Counted from the stretch's first letter, positions 17,089-26,163 are shown. The stretch is 64,000 bases of DNA from Acidovorax sp. (GCF_027492855.1 NZ_JAPUDY010000072.1:1-64000); one strand, 5' to 3'. Numbers and translations: made by a program. The notes: generated by a model from the sequence alone, not told the origin.

Positions 17089-18552
17089 TCAATGGCGCCC
17101 AAAAGGCAGGGCGATTTCCTTGCCGTTGAGCACCGTCTTGCCGCCTTCCACGCGCAGGGCGCTGGTCAGGTGGGCGGCCTCTTGCTTGACGAAGCCTTGC
17201 GCTTGCGCCATGCCCACCATGGCGTCGATGTCCTCGGGCTTGGGGGCCTTCTGGCCCGCGGCCTGGGCCAGGCGGGGCAGCCAGGCCTTGGGCAGGCGCA
17301 GGTTGGCGTGCAGGGCGCTGCTCTTGAGCAGCGCCGGGCCCCAGCCACCCGCGGCGATCTCGTCGGCGTTGGGCGCGTTCTTGATTTCAAGGCCGTATTC
17401 CAGTTCGCCCTGCTCGCCATCCATCTTGGCCGACAGTTTCACGGCATAGGCGGGCAAGGCCGCCACGAACTTGGGTGCGGCCTGCGCCAGCGCTTCGCCC
17501 CAAGGCGCTTCGGTGGCAACAAGCGCCGTCTCCTGGTCGGCGCGGTAGGCAGCCACCAGGGCCGTTTGCAACAGCTTCACGGCATCGACGTCGATACGGC
17601 TCACGGTTTCGTTCACCTCCAAAGACTCCAGCGCCACGGTGCCAATGCTGCCCGTGCCCCGCAGTGCGCCGACCACGCCCAACTGGGTGCCGCTGCGCGA
17701 GATGGTGGTGCCATAGCTCAGGTCTTGCAATGCCACCAACGGCTGGGGTGCGGCCCCGGCTGCTGCGGTGCGCGTAGCCGTCACCTTGCCGAGCGTGCCC
17801 TTGGCGTGGCCGGGCGCCAACAGCCACAGGCCGTCTTGCAATTCCATGTCGAAATCGCCCTTCATGCCCTGGAACGCCATCGCAAAACGCGTGGCCGGGG
17901 CCTCGGCAGCGGCAGCGGCAGGCACGTCGTCGTCCTCCGCCTCGTTGTGCAACAGGTCCACGGCGAAATCGGGCCAGGCGAAATGACCGCTGAGGCGGCT
18001 GCGGTCTGAATTCAGGTTCATCTGGTAGGCCAGGGGCTGCCAGCGCACCAGACTGCCGCCGTCGCCTATCTCACCGGCGGGCCAGGCCAGCGCGATGTCG
18101 TGGCTGCCGGTGAACCGGCGCACGGTGGTCACGGTGGGGGCGCTGACCTTGGCAAAGGCCTGGCGCATGCTGTCGCTCACGCCTTCAACGGCGCCCAGGC
18201 GTGTCTCGATCACCGCCGCAGCCAGGCGCCAGCCCGCCAGCGGGCCGTGGCGCACGGTGTTTTCCAGCGTGATGCGGATAGGTTGCGCGGTGGCCGCGCT
18301 GGCGTCGCCGTCCTCCTCTTCGCCCTCTTCGGACACGGGCGGGGTCCACTGCAGCACCAGTTGGGCCTGCGATGACCAGAAACCCTTGGTGTATTGCTGC
18401 GACACCAGGGCCTCGGCGCCCGCAAGCTTGCTGATGTCTGCAACGGCCTCCTGGTAGGCGCTGTGCGCACGCTCGCCCAGGTACCAGGTCGCGGCGCCAT
18501 ACCCGGCCACCAGCAGCACCGCTGCGGTGCCAAAAACTGCTTTCTTGTTCAT
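17089..18552 (-). CDS. YdgA family protein (DUF945)
   Basis: 487 residues with the typical N-terminal single membrane anchor MNKKAVFGTAAVLLVAGYGAATWYLG followed by AHSAYQEAVADISKL, the recognised start of the DUF945/YdgA family. The remainder is a long beta-rich domain predicted to sit in the periplasm. The molecular function of the family is not established. In-frame sequence upstream of this ATG looks non-coding. No obvious operon partner other than the small downstream hypothetical gene. Confidence 0.88.
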   Translation of the reverse strand: MNKKAVFGTAAVLLVAGYGAATWYLGERAHSAYQEAVADISKLAGAEALVSQQYTKGFWSSQAQLVLQWTPPVSEEGEEEDGDASAATAQPIRITLENTVRHGPLAGWRLAAAVIETRLGAVEGVSDSMRQAFAKVSAPTVTTVRRFTGSHDIALAWPAGEIGDGGSLVRWQPLAYQMNLNSDRSRLSGHFAWPDFAVDLLHNEAEDDDVPAAAAAEAPATRFAMAFQGMKGDFDMELQDGLWLLAPGHAKGTLGKVTATRTAAAGAAPQPLVALQDLSYGTTISRSGTQLGVVGALRGTGSIGTVALESLEVNETVSRIDVDAVKLLQTALVAAYRADQETALVATEAPWGEALAQAAPKFVAALPAYAVKLSAKMDGEQGELEYGLEIKNAPNADEIAAGGWGPALLKSSALHANLRLPKAWLPRLAQAAGQKAPKPEDIDAMVGMAQAQGFVKQEAAHLTSALRVEGGKTVLNGKEIALPFGRH

Positions 18553-18705
18553 TGATTGCCTATTGTTGGTTGCGTTCGCCCTCCCTCCCATGGAAGAGCG
18601 CTGGCGAGAATAGCAGCGCACCACTGACGCACCTGTTTCCTTCTGTTTCACCTTGACCGGGGTCATGGGCTGAGCCCCTGGCAGCACGGTTTTCTTGCTT
18701 CAAAG

Positions 18706-18769
18706 TTTGAAGCTTTTTTGGCATCCAGCGCTTGATGAATAAGCGCTATTAGCTATATTTTTTATAGCA
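18706..18769. repeat. Comamonadaceae-type palindromic repeat, copy 4
   Basis: Core AGCGCTT (18727-18733) / AAGCGCT (18741-18747), preceded by TTTGAAGCTTTTTTGGCATCC and followed by ATTAGCTATATTTTTTATAG. This copy shows the full extended unit of about 65 bp, including the outer TTTGAAGC arm also seen in the copy inside the gene at 50488-50558. Confidence 0.88.
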
Positions 18770-18779
18770 CCCGCCCAAC

Positions 18780-19616
18780 TCAGGCCGAAACGATCCAGCC
18801 CTCCAGCGGATCGAGGCCGGGCGGAAGGCCATAGAGCGTGTCGCCCTCAGCATGGCGCTGCTCGGCCCATGCGGCTTGCAGCAGGCAGAGCACGGCGTCC
18901 AGGCTGTCGCCGCTGGCGTCCTGCACCAGGGCATCACGCTGCGCGTGGCTGAGCGCCAGGCGCAGGGAAAGGCGGGTCTGGCCCAGCTCCAGCGCGTTGA
19001 CCAGGTCTTTGCGGGCGATGAGGCGGTCGGGCGTCTGTTTGGCACGGTCGTCGCTTTTGTAGCTGCGGCGCGCCAACACCTCGCGCGCGAGCAGGCCGGG
19101 GTAGGCCTCCAGCGCCACGCGCGCCGGGTCGCCCACATGCAGGCCCGGCAGGTGCACGCCCGCGTCGAGCAGCAGCGGCAGGCCCGCGTGCAGCATGTAG
19201 GCGACGGGCGGATTCACCCATTTCATCGACGGGCTGGAGCCCGCGGGCCTGTCCGTCGCCCGGTGGGCGAACTTGCCGCTCACGGGCCGTGCATCGCAGA
19301 ACGCGGCGAACTGCGTGCGGATCTGCGCGCGGCTGAGCGTGCGGTAGTGCTGCATACATGCCAGCCAATCGGTGGGCCAGCCCAGGGCCAACACCAGCTC
19401 GCGCGGCAGGCCAAATGGCAGATCGAAGCCGCCCACCCAGGCGCCCGGCTGGGCCAGCCACTGGCCGAAGGCAGCGAGCGTGCCGAAGGGCTGCAGTGCG
19501 TTGAGCTGCACCCGTGCGCCCTTGCGCTGGCCCAGGGCCAGCACGATGGGCTTGCGCCGCGTGGGGCTGCTGGAAAAGTCGCAGCCCAGCAGCAAAGGCG
19601 GTGCGGTGGCCGTCAT
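18780..19616 (-). CDS. DUF429 domain-containing protein
   Basis: 278 residues. The N-terminus LLLGCDFSSSPTRRKPIVLALG carries the acidic residue of the RNase H-like fold predicted for DUF429, and FDLPFGLPRELV and ALEAYPGLLAREVL are further family landmarks. Biochemical function is unknown; a nuclease-like activity has been suggested for the fold. The start overlaps the stop of the upstream EamA gene as ATGA, giving translational coupling and fixing this start against a longer in-frame extension. Confidence 0.85.
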   Translation of the reverse strand: MTATAPPLLLGCDFSSSPTRRKPIVLALGQRKGARVQLNALQPFGTLAAFGQWLAQPGAWVGGFDLPFGLPRELVLALGWPTDWLACMQHYRTLSRAQIRTQFAAFCDARPVSGKFAHRATDRPAGSSPSMKWVNPPVAYMLHAGLPLLLDAGVHLPGLHVGDPARVALEAYPGLLAREVLARRSYKSDDRAKQTPDRLIARKDLVNALELGQTRLSLRLALSHAQRDALVQDASGDSLDAVLCLLQAAWAEQRHAEGDTLYGLPPGLDPLEGWIVSA

Positions 19617-20494
19617 CCCAAAGCCAATGCGGTGACACCCGCCGCAATACACAGTGCACCAAAGATGCGCGCCACGCGGTCGCCCTCGCCCAGCAGGTGA
19701 CCGCCGATGAGCGCAGCGAACAACATAGACACCTCGCGCGCCGGGGCTACGTGCGACATGGGCGCCTGCTGCATGGCATACAGCACCAGCACATAGGCCA
19801 CAGGGCTCACCACTGCCACCAGCAGCGCAAAGCGCCACTGCGCGATCCACAGCGTGCGCGCGGTGGGCAGGTCGCGCAGCACCACGGGCGCGAGCAGGCC
19901 CACGCGCACGAAGTTGCCCATGTAGTCCACGAGGATGGGCGACATCAGCAAGAACTTGACCGCGTAGCCATCCACCACCGTGTAGCTGGCGATGAAGACA
20001 CCGGTGAGCAGGCCGTACAGCATGCCTTTGTGCACGCGTTCGCGCGCCGCCGGGTCATGCGCTGCGCGCAGCAGGCCGGGGCCGCCCGCAATAAGGAACA
20101 CGCCACCCACCACGCCCACAATGCCCAGCGCCCCAAGTGCCGAGATGCGCTCACCCAGCAGCGTGATGGCCACCAGCGACGACAACAACGGCCCCGACCC
20201 GCGCGCCAGCGGATAGACCACCGTGAGGTCGGCCACGCGGTAGCCGCGCAGCAAGATCACGTAGTACGCCACGTGCAACACCCCGCTGGCCACCACAAAG
20301 CCCCATTCCACCGCGCCCCACAGCGGCACCGCATCACGCCCCAGCCACCAGCCCAGCGGAGCCCAGAAGACCATCATGAGCACCGAGGAGAAAAATGCGA
20401 AGCGCGAATCCCCCCCGGCCTTCTTGGCCGCGATGTTCCAGCAGGCATGGATGAGCCCGGCGAGGATGATGAGGGCGAAGGCGGTGAGGGTCAC
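19613..20494 (-). CDS. EamA/DMT-family permease
   Basis: 293 residues with about ten hydrophobic segments and the drug/metabolite transporter two-repeat layout; it begins MTLTAFALIILAGLIHACWNIAAKK, and the VYPLARGSGPLLSSLVAITLLGE region is a typical EamA motif. It probably exports or takes up a small metabolite across the inner membrane; the substrate is unknown. It is translationally coupled to the DUF429 gene downstream. Confidence 0.9.
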   Translation of the reverse strand: MTLTAFALIILAGLIHACWNIAAKKAGGDSRFAFFSSVLMMVFWAPLGWWLGRDAVPLWGAVEWGFVVASGVLHVAYYVILLRGYRVADLTVVYPLARGSGPLLSSLVAITLLGERISALGALGIVGVVGGVFLIAGGPGLLRAAHDPAARERVHKGMLYGLLTGVFIASYTVVDGYAVKFLLMSPILVDYMGNFVRVGLLAPVVLRDLPTARTLWIAQWRFALLVAVVSPVAYVLVLYAMQQAPMSHVAPAREVSMLFAALIGGHLLGEGDRVARIFGALCIAAGVTALALG

Positions 20495-20650
20495 GGGAGG
20501 GACAAGAACGGCATGAATGCAAAAAGCCGCAGCGCCGGTTGAACGGCTGCGGCCAAAAAAATGAGACTGTCTACCCCATCAACCCAAAGTGGGCGTGATT
20601 GGCGTAGCGAGCGGCTGCTGAAGGTGCTCCCCTCGACAGCATCCCCAAGA

Positions 20651-20746
20651 CCGTTCGGGCTGCGCTTGCCTGTCCTGAGCGCGTCGAAGGGCCGAAGCCC
20701 GGGCACGCGTTGGAAACAGCCCTTCGACAGGCTCAGGGCAAGCGGA
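20651..20746. repeat. REP-like inverted repeat pair, copy 2
   Basis: Two facing arms, CCGTTCGGGCTGCGCTTGCC at 20651-20670 and a matching CCTTCGACAGGCTCAGGGCA segment ending AGCGG at 20746, flank a short spacer. It belongs to the same family as 16681-16739 and 47978-48037 and lies between the EamA and BLUF genes. Confidence 0.75.
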
Positions 20747-20785
20747 CTGGGAGGCCGCGCACGCAGCCGCCCAACTCACTCCGTC

Positions 20786-21208
20786 TCAAGCACGGCCGAT
20801 GATCGACGCGGTAGCCATCAGTTCTTCGAGCAGCGCAAACGACACCTTGCCCGACACCGCATACGGGTCGAGCTCGGGCTTTTCGGAGTATTTGAGCAAG
20901 ATGGAGTGGTTGATCTTGGAGAGGTTCACCTGCCCCATGGTCCAGCCGCCAAAGCGGCGCTCTGCGATCTCTTCGTAGTGCAGCAGCTCCACGTCCTTGT
21001 GGCGCACGTCGCGCTGGATGTGGCCGTACAGGTCGCTCACGGCGGAGCGCCCGCCCTCGATGGCCTGCAGAAACACGCCACCGCCGTAGCACAACACCCC
21101 GGTGATACCGCAGCCGGGGTTGTGCTGGCGCGACTGCGTCAGGATGGCTTCGATGGCTGCGGGAGAGGTGTCCACCGCGCGGCTGGCATAGAGCAGGCGT
21201 ACCAACAT
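20786..21208 (-). CDS. BLUF-domain blue-light photoreceptor (stand-alone)
   Basis: 140 residues. The FAD-binding BLUF domain occupies residues 1-95 with all key photocycle residues at the right spacing: Y7 (RLLYASR), N30 (QHNPGCGITG), Q48 (FLQAIEG), and W89/M91 (GGWTMGQ). A short helical C-terminal cap (about 105-140) follows, as in short BLUF proteins that signal through partners. It starts 3 bp after the folE stop, so the two genes almost certainly share a transcript. The output partner is unknown; no EAL or PilZ domain is attached. Confidence 0.93.
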   Translation of the reverse strand: MLVRLLYASRAVDTSPAAIEAILTQSRQHNPGCGITGVLCYGGGVFLQAIEGGRSAVSDLYGHIQRDVRHKDVELLHYEEIAERRFGGWTMGQVNLSKINHSILLKYSEKPELDPYAVSGKVSFALLEELMATASIIGRA

Positions 21209-21211
21209 GGG

Positions 21212-21946
21212 TTAGTTCTTTCCAGGGATGAGTGAGAGGAATTCGCGGCGCAGCGCCGAATCCTTGAGGAACACGCCGCGCATCACGGAGTTGATCATCT
21301 TGCTGTCCATCTCGCGCACGCCGCGCCAGGACATGCAGAAATGGCTGGCCTCCATCACGATGGCCAGGCCGTCGGGCTGGGTTTTTTCCATGATCAGGTC
21401 GGCCAGTTGCACCACGGCTTCTTCCTGGATCTGGGGGCGGCCCATGACCCAATCCACCAGGCGCGCGTATTTGGACAGGCCGATCACGTTGGTGTGCTCG
21501 TTGGGCATTACGCCCACCCAGATCTTGCCGATAACGGGGCAAAAGTGGTGGCTGCAGGCGCTGCGCACGGTGATGGGGCCGACGATCATCAGCTCGTTCA
21601 GGTGCTCAGCGTTGGGAAACTCGGTGATGGGCGGCTGCGTCACATAGCGGCCCTTGAACACCTCGTTGAGGTACATCTTGGCCACGCGGCGCGCCGTGTT
21701 GTGGGTGTTGTGGTCGCCTTCGGTGTCGATCACCATGCTGTCGAGCACGCCTTGCATCTTGACCTCGACCTCGTCGAGCAGCTTTTCCAGCTCGCCGGGC
21801 TCGATGAACCCGGCAATGTTGTCGTTGGCGTGAAAGCGCTTGCGGGCAGCGGCAAGGCGCTCGCGGATCTTGACGGAGACGGGCGTGCCTTCATCGTCAT
21901 CCGGCGGGGTGGGCGTCATATCGGCGGCAGGAGTTTGGCTGGACAT
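21212..21946 (-). CDS. folE: GTP cyclohydrolase I
   Basis: Converts GTP to 7,8-dihydroneopterin triphosphate, the first step of tetrahydrofolate and other pterin synthesis. The 244-residue protein has the zinc and active-site motifs TVRSACSHHFCPVIG and ASHFCMSWRGVRE and the conserved GLSKYARLV and RPQIQEEAV segments. The first 40 residues are a polar acidic extension (TPTPPDDDEG) not essential to the fold. The start MSSQTPA was chosen; a start at 22000 would add 18 unusual residues. A BLUF gene follows directly, and a copy of the host repeat lies upstream. Confidence 0.96.
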   Translation of the reverse strand: MSSQTPAADMTPTPPDDDEGTPVSVKIRERLAAARKRFHANDNIAGFIEPGELEKLLDEVEVKMQGVLDSMVIDTEGDHNTHNTARRVAKMYLNEVFKGRYVTQPPITEFPNAEHLNELMIVGPITVRSACSHHFCPVIGKIWVGVMPNEHTNVIGLSKYARLVDWVMGRPQIQEEAVVQLADLIMEKTQPDGLAIVMEASHFCMSWRGVREMDSKMINSVMRGVFLKDSALRREFLSLIPGKN

Positions 21947-21989
21947 GGCCAGAATCGTAACAGCGAACCGTGATCTGCCGATTTCAAGG

Positions 21990-22046
21990 GTTTTAGGCAC
22001 CTTGCGCTTATTGGATAAGCGCTAGCAGCTATATTTTTTATAGCAC
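21990..22046. repeat. Comamonadaceae-type palindromic repeat, copy 5
   Basis: Core GCGCTTA (22004-22010) / TAAGCGC (22016-22022), then TAGCAGCTATATTTTTTATA. It lies in the spacer between clsB and folE, overlapping the upstream region of folE. Confidence 0.88.
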
Positions 22047-22078
22047 TCACTACACAACACCACGGCGGTGCCCGCCAG

Positions 22079-23344
22079 TCAGTATCGGTTGCCCGTTACC
22101 CACAGTGCCAGCCGCATCAGGCCGAAGGCGAAGCGGTCCAGCACGCGCTGGCGCAGCGGGCGGTTGGCGTAGCGGGCCGGGTCCATGCGCCGGCCCGCGT
22201 GCTGCATGGCGTGCACCAGGCGCTGGCGCAGGTCGTTGGCAAAAGCACCGTCTTCCACGATGACGTTGGCCTCGCGCGCGAGCAGCAGGCTCAAGGGGTC
22301 GAGGTTGGACGAGCCCACCGTGGCCCAGGGCCGCTCGCCCTGCGCGTCAATCACGGCCACCTTGGCATGCAGAAAGCTGGGCTCGTATTCGTAGATCTCG
22401 ACCCCGGCCTCCAACAGCTTGCCGTACACGGGTCGGGCTGCGTGGTACTGCATGAAGTATTCGTAGCGCCCCTGCAGCAGCAGGCGCACGCGCACGCCCC
22501 GGCGTGCCGCCAGCAGCAGCGCACGGCGCAGCTTGCCGCCAGGCAGGAAGTAGGCGTTGGCGATGATGACCTCGTGCCGCGCGGTGCCGATGGCGCGACG
22601 GTAGGCCTTTTCGATGCGGCTGCGGTTGCGCACGTTGTCGCGCAGCACCAGCGCGGCCCGCACGGGTGGCCCGGCGTTGCCATCACCCCCCTGCGCCGCG
22701 TGGCTGGCAGCGCTGGCCGCACGCAGGGCCTGCAGCGCCTCGGGCAAGCGGCGCTGGCGCACATCACGCACGGCCCGCATGCGCCACCACAGCTGGTCCA
22801 TGGCGTCGCTGGCCGCAGCCACCAGGCTGCCGGTGGTGCGCACGGCAAAGTCGAACCGGGGGGCATCCAGCGTACCGAAATTGGGGTCGTAAAAATCATC
22901 CAGCACGTTGATGCCGCCACAAAACAGCATGCAGCCGTCCACCACACACAGCTTGCGGTGCAGCCGCCGCCACCGGTGGGGCAGCAGCAAGCCCAGGGGC
23001 CCGAGGGGCGAGTACACGCTGTACAACACCCCGGCGGCCTGCAGGCGCTCGGCCCAGTCCACGGGCAGTGCACCCGTGCCCACGCCATCCACCACCAACT
23101 GGGTGCGCACGCCCCGCTGCGCCGCCCGCATCAGCGCCTCGGCCACGGCCGCGCCCGAGCCGGTGAAGTCGAAGATGTAGGTCTCGAACTGAATGTCCGA
23201 CAGCGCCGCATCCATGGCCTCGATCAGGGCGGGGAACAGCTCCTCGGCGCCTTGCAGCAGGCGCATGCGGTGGTCGTCGGCAAATTCCGCGCTACGGGCC
23301 TGAAGGGTCTTTTGCTTCACGGGGTCACAGTCTGAATTCAGCAA
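22079..23344 (-). CDS. clsB: Cardiolipin synthase B-type phospholipase D family protein
   Basis: 421 residues with two HKD motifs: HRKLCVVDGCMLFCGG and HAKVAVIDAQ followed by VGSSNLDPLS. It lacks the N-terminal membrane segments of ClsA, fitting the ClsB type, which makes cardiolipin and related lipids at the inner membrane. Its start overlaps the end of the EEP phosphodiesterase gene upstream by 20 bp. E. coli clsB (ybhO) is also encoded next to an EEP-family gene (ybhP), which supports the assignment. Confidence 0.92.
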   Translation of the reverse strand: MLNSDCDPVKQKTLQARSAEFADDHRMRLLQGAEELFPALIEAMDAALSDIQFETYIFDFTGSGAAVAEALMRAAQRGVRTQLVVDGVGTGALPVDWAERLQAAGVLYSVYSPLGPLGLLLPHRWRRLHRKLCVVDGCMLFCGGINVLDDFYDPNFGTLDAPRFDFAVRTTGSLVAAASDAMDQLWWRMRAVRDVRQRRLPEALQALRAASAASHAAQGGDGNAGPPVRAALVLRDNVRNRSRIEKAYRRAIGTARHEVIIANAYFLPGGKLRRALLLAARRGVRVRLLLQGRYEYFMQYHAARPVYGKLLEAGVEIYEYEPSFLHAKVAVIDAQGERPWATVGSSNLDPLSLLLAREANVIVEDGAFANDLRQRLVHAMQHAGRRMDPARYANRPLRQRVLDRFAFGLMRLALWVTGNRY

Positions 23345-24062
23345 TCAAGGGCAGGTGGTCAGACATGCGCCACCAGATGCGGCCACGCGGCACATGCAGC
23401 GACAGCGGCGTGAGTCCCCGCGCATACACATGGTCCAGTTGGGTCAGCGGCAGCCGCGCCGGGTAGGTGAAGGCGCGCGGCGCCTCGAACTCATACAGCA
23501 AAAACCCCGCCAGCATGCGCTTGAGCTGCTGCCCCCAGTCGTTGAAGTCGCCCGCCACCACCAGCGGCGAGCCAAAGGGCACCTCGCGCTCGATAAAGGC
23601 CCGCAGGCGCTCGATCTGCCGCACGCGGCTGCCGGGGATGAGCCCCAGGTGCACCACGATCACGTGGACATTGCGGCCATGGGCCTCCACCTCGACATGC
23701 AGCAGGCCCCGCTGCTCGAAACGGTGGTCCGAGATGTCCTCATGCTGGTGCCCGATCACGGGCCAGCGCGACAGCAGCGCATTGCCATGCTCGCCATGGC
23801 GGGTGACGGCATTGGTGCGGTACACCGCCTCGTAACCCTCGGGCGCCAAAAACTCGGCCTGGGGCAGCTCGGGCCAGCGCTGAAAATAGGCCGCCTCGCG
23901 CCGGTGCAGCTTGCGCACCTCCTGCAGGCAAACAATGTCGGCATCGAGTTGCTCCACCGCCAAGCCCAGGTTGTGAATCTCCAGCCTGCGCGCGGGGCCG
24001 ATGCCTTGCACACCCTTGTGGATGTTGTAGGTGGCGACCCGCAGAATATCGTCGTGTTCCAT
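23325..24062 (-). CDS. Endonuclease/exonuclease/phosphatase family protein (YbhP-like)
   Basis: 245 residues of the EEP metal-dependent phosphodiesterase superfamily. Motifs are VATYNIHKGVQG, CLQEVRKL, HLGLIPGSR, VVAGDFNDWG and MSDHLPLIAEF, with Glu, Asp, Asn and His ligands in order. MEHDDILRVATYNI is the chosen start; an arginine-rich upstream extension was rejected. It is coupled by overlap to clsB, so a role in phospholipid turnover or headgroup processing is plausible but inferred. Confidence 0.9.
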   Translation of the reverse strand: MEHDDILRVATYNIHKGVQGIGPARRLEIHNLGLAVEQLDADIVCLQEVRKLHRREAAYFQRWPELPQAEFLAPEGYEAVYRTNAVTRHGEHGNALLSRWPVIGHQHEDISDHRFEQRGLLHVEVEAHGRNVHVIVVHLGLIPGSRVRQIERLRAFIEREVPFGSPLVVAGDFNDWGQQLKRMLAGFLLYEFEAPRAFTYPARLPLTQLDHVYARGLTPLSLHVPRGRIWWRMSDHLPLIAEFRL

Positions 24063-24086
24063 GGTCCTAGAAGTGGTAGTTGAACG

Positions 24087-24198
24087 CACTCGCCAGTGCT
24101 GTGATCGACGCGCCAGGCAAGGCGTGACGACGCGGCGGGCGCATGCCCGCAAGGAGGAGCAACGCCGCATGGCGCGCCGAGCGCGGTGCTGGCGAGTG
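24087..24198. repeat. Large imperfect hairpin element (112 bp)
   Basis: The 354-bp spacer between the EEP gene and the receiver-TPR gene contains a long inverted repeat. The arms begin CACTCGCCAG (24087-24096) and end CTGGCGAGTG (24189-24198), and stay about 22/28 complementary inward to CGCGCC/GGCGCG. A GC-rich inner hairpin (GCGGGC-GCAT-GCCCGC) and an AAGGAGGAG stretch sit at the tip. No ORF accounts for it. It could be a miniature mobile element, a structured RNA or a transcription terminator without a T-run. Confidence 0.6.
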
Positions 24199-24416
24199 TG
24201 TAGCGTGTCCACTCCCCAGGCGAACGTCAACGAAGCAGCGAAAGTCAGTATCCATGTAGCGCTCTTAAAGATGGAAAGCGGTCAACTGCCGCTTCTAGGA
24301 CTGGAGATTGTGTCGCAAGCGGTACAAGGAGCGGGTTTGTCCGGCGATCAATTGGCGCGGCCAGCCGTACACTGGGTCGTCGCATTCCCAGCCCCCCAGC
24401 CAGGTTCACACACCCC

Positions 24417-26114
24417 ATGGCCACAGAGAGCGGACAACCCGCCGCCACCCAGATCCAGGCACTGATCGTGGACAGCAATGCCACGTCGCGCAGCATTCTG
24501 GTGGGACAACTGCGCGAATACGGCGTGGCCCGCATCGTGCAGTGCTCGCGTGTGCAGGACGCCCGCAGTCGGCTGGAGCACACGGTGTTCGACTACGTGT
24601 TGTGCGACCAGTTTTTTGGCGATGCCAATTCCTCGGGCCAAACCCTGCTGGACGACCTGCGGCGCGCGCAGTTGCTGCCCTTTTCCACGGTGTTCTTCAT
24701 GGTCACGGCCGAGGCCTCGTATGCCGCCGTGGCCGAAGCCGCCGAATCGGCGCTGGACGGCTACCTGCTCAAGCCGTTCACGCCCAGCGCATTGTTCGAA
24801 CGCCTGAGCCTGGCGCGCCTGCGCAAGGTGCACCTCAAGCCCATCTTCGATGCCATCGAAGCCGAAGATTTCGAGCAGGCCGCCGCCCTGTGCGTGGAGC
24901 GCTTCGAGGCGCGCCAGCCCTACTGGCTGTACGCCGCGCGCATCGGCTCTGAATTGTTGCTGCGGCTGGGGCGGCATGATGAGGCGCGCACCTTGTTTGA
25001 GGCCGTGATCGCCGCACGCGCCCTGCCCTGGGCCAAGCTCGGGGTGGCGCGTGCGCAAATCGAATCAGGCCAGGCGGCACGCGCCATCACCACCTTGCAA
25101 GGGCTGATCGGCGAAGACGCCTCGTTTGCCGACGCCTACGACGTGCTGGGCCGAGCGCAGGTGGAGCTGGGCAACTTCGCACAGGCCATCGAGACCTACC
25201 GCACCGCCAGCACCCTCACACCCGACTCGGTCGTGCGGCTGCAGAAGCTGGGGATGATGTCGTACTACATGGGCGACCGCGAGACCGCTACCAAGGTGCT
25301 GGCACGGGCCGTGATCCTGGGCATCGACTCCAAGCTGTTTGACTACCAGTCGCTGGTGCTGCTGACCTTTGCCTACTACGCCGACAACGACCGCAAGGGC
25401 ATCGAGCGCTGCATGGCCGACTTCGTCCGCATCCTGGAGCGCCACCCCGAGAGCGCGCGCATCCGCCGCTTTGCCGAGGTGGCGCGGGCGCTGCAGCTCA
25501 TCCAGCAGCGGCAGTTCTCGCAGGCGGTGGAATCGGTGCGCGGCATGGCCCGCGAGATCACGGCCAGCAGCTTCGACTTTGAAGCCGCCTGCAACCTGGG
25601 CAGCCTGCTGGCGGTGCTGGCCGCCACGTCGATCGAATTGCCCGAGGGCGAAGGCTGGGTGCGCGCCCTGGGCATGCGCTACGCCAACACGCGCGGACTG
25701 ACCGAACTGATGGCCAATGCCTGCAGCTTGCACGAACCCTATGGCGTGCTGGTGCGCGACTGCTTGCTGCATATCAACAAGACCGCCGAGGTCTCCATGG
25801 CGCAAAGCCTGGCAGGCGATCCGGCTGGCGCCGTGCAGAACCTGCTGCAACAGGCGGAAGAATCCCTCAACGCCAAGCTGCTGGACCTGTCGCAGCAGGT
25901 GCTGCTGCGGCACAGCGCACGCATCGCATCGCCCGAGCCGCTGCAGCAAGCCATCGACGCACTGCGCCAACGTATGGGCAACGCCCCGGCGCGCGCCATG
26001 CTGGGGCAAGAGAGCGAGCGGCGGCCGGGCGGTGTGGTGCTACGGGCACGCGGCCCCGCGCGCACCCCGGCATCACCGCTACTCCAAGACGATCTTTCCA
26101 CCCCGCCATCCTAA
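24417..26114 (+). CDS. Response-regulator receiver domain fused to TPR repeats
   Basis: 565 residues. A CheY-like receiver domain (about 12-130) has D19 (LIVDSN), phospho-acceptor D64 (VLCDQFFGD), T97 (VTAEAS) and K119 (LLKPF). After a helical linker, tetratricopeptide-like repeats run from about 190 to 330 (DAYDVLGRAQVELGNFAQAI and similar), then more helices. There is no DNA-binding or enzymatic output domain, so the output is probably protein-protein interaction. No histidine kinase gene lies adjacent. It is the last host-like gene before the lower-GC catabolic island. Confidence 0.9.
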   Translation: MATESGQPAATQIQALIVDSNATSRSILVGQLREYGVARIVQCSRVQDARSRLEHTVFDYVLCDQFFGDANSSGQTLLDDLRRAQLLPFSTVFFMVTAEASYAAVAEAAESALDGYLLKPFTPSALFERLSLARLRKVHLKPIFDAIEAEDFEQAAALCVERFEARQPYWLYAARIGSELLLRLGRHDEARTLFEAVIAARALPWAKLGVARAQIESGQAARAITTLQGLIGEDASFADAYDVLGRAQVELGNFAQAIETYRTASTLTPDSVVRLQKLGMMSYYMGDRETATKVLARAVILGIDSKLFDYQSLVLLTFAYYADNDRKGIERCMADFVRILERHPESARIRRFAEVARALQLIQQRQFSQAVESVRGMAREITASSFDFEAACNLGSLLAVLAATSIELPEGEGWVRALGMRYANTRGLTELMANACSLHEPYGVLVRDCLLHINKTAEVSMAQSLAGDPAGAVQNLLQQAEESLNAKLLDLSQQVLLRHSARIASPEPLQQAIDALRQRMGNAPARAMLGQESERRPGGVVLRARGPARTPASPLLQDDLSTPPS

Positions 26115-26163
26115 TCTCGCACCTGTTCGACAAGTAGCAATATGATCGTCCGGGGTATGACAG

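Noticed and set aside
22199-23335. 378-codon plus-strand frame opposite clsB
   Set aside because: Antisense shadow; clsB carries both HKD motifs.
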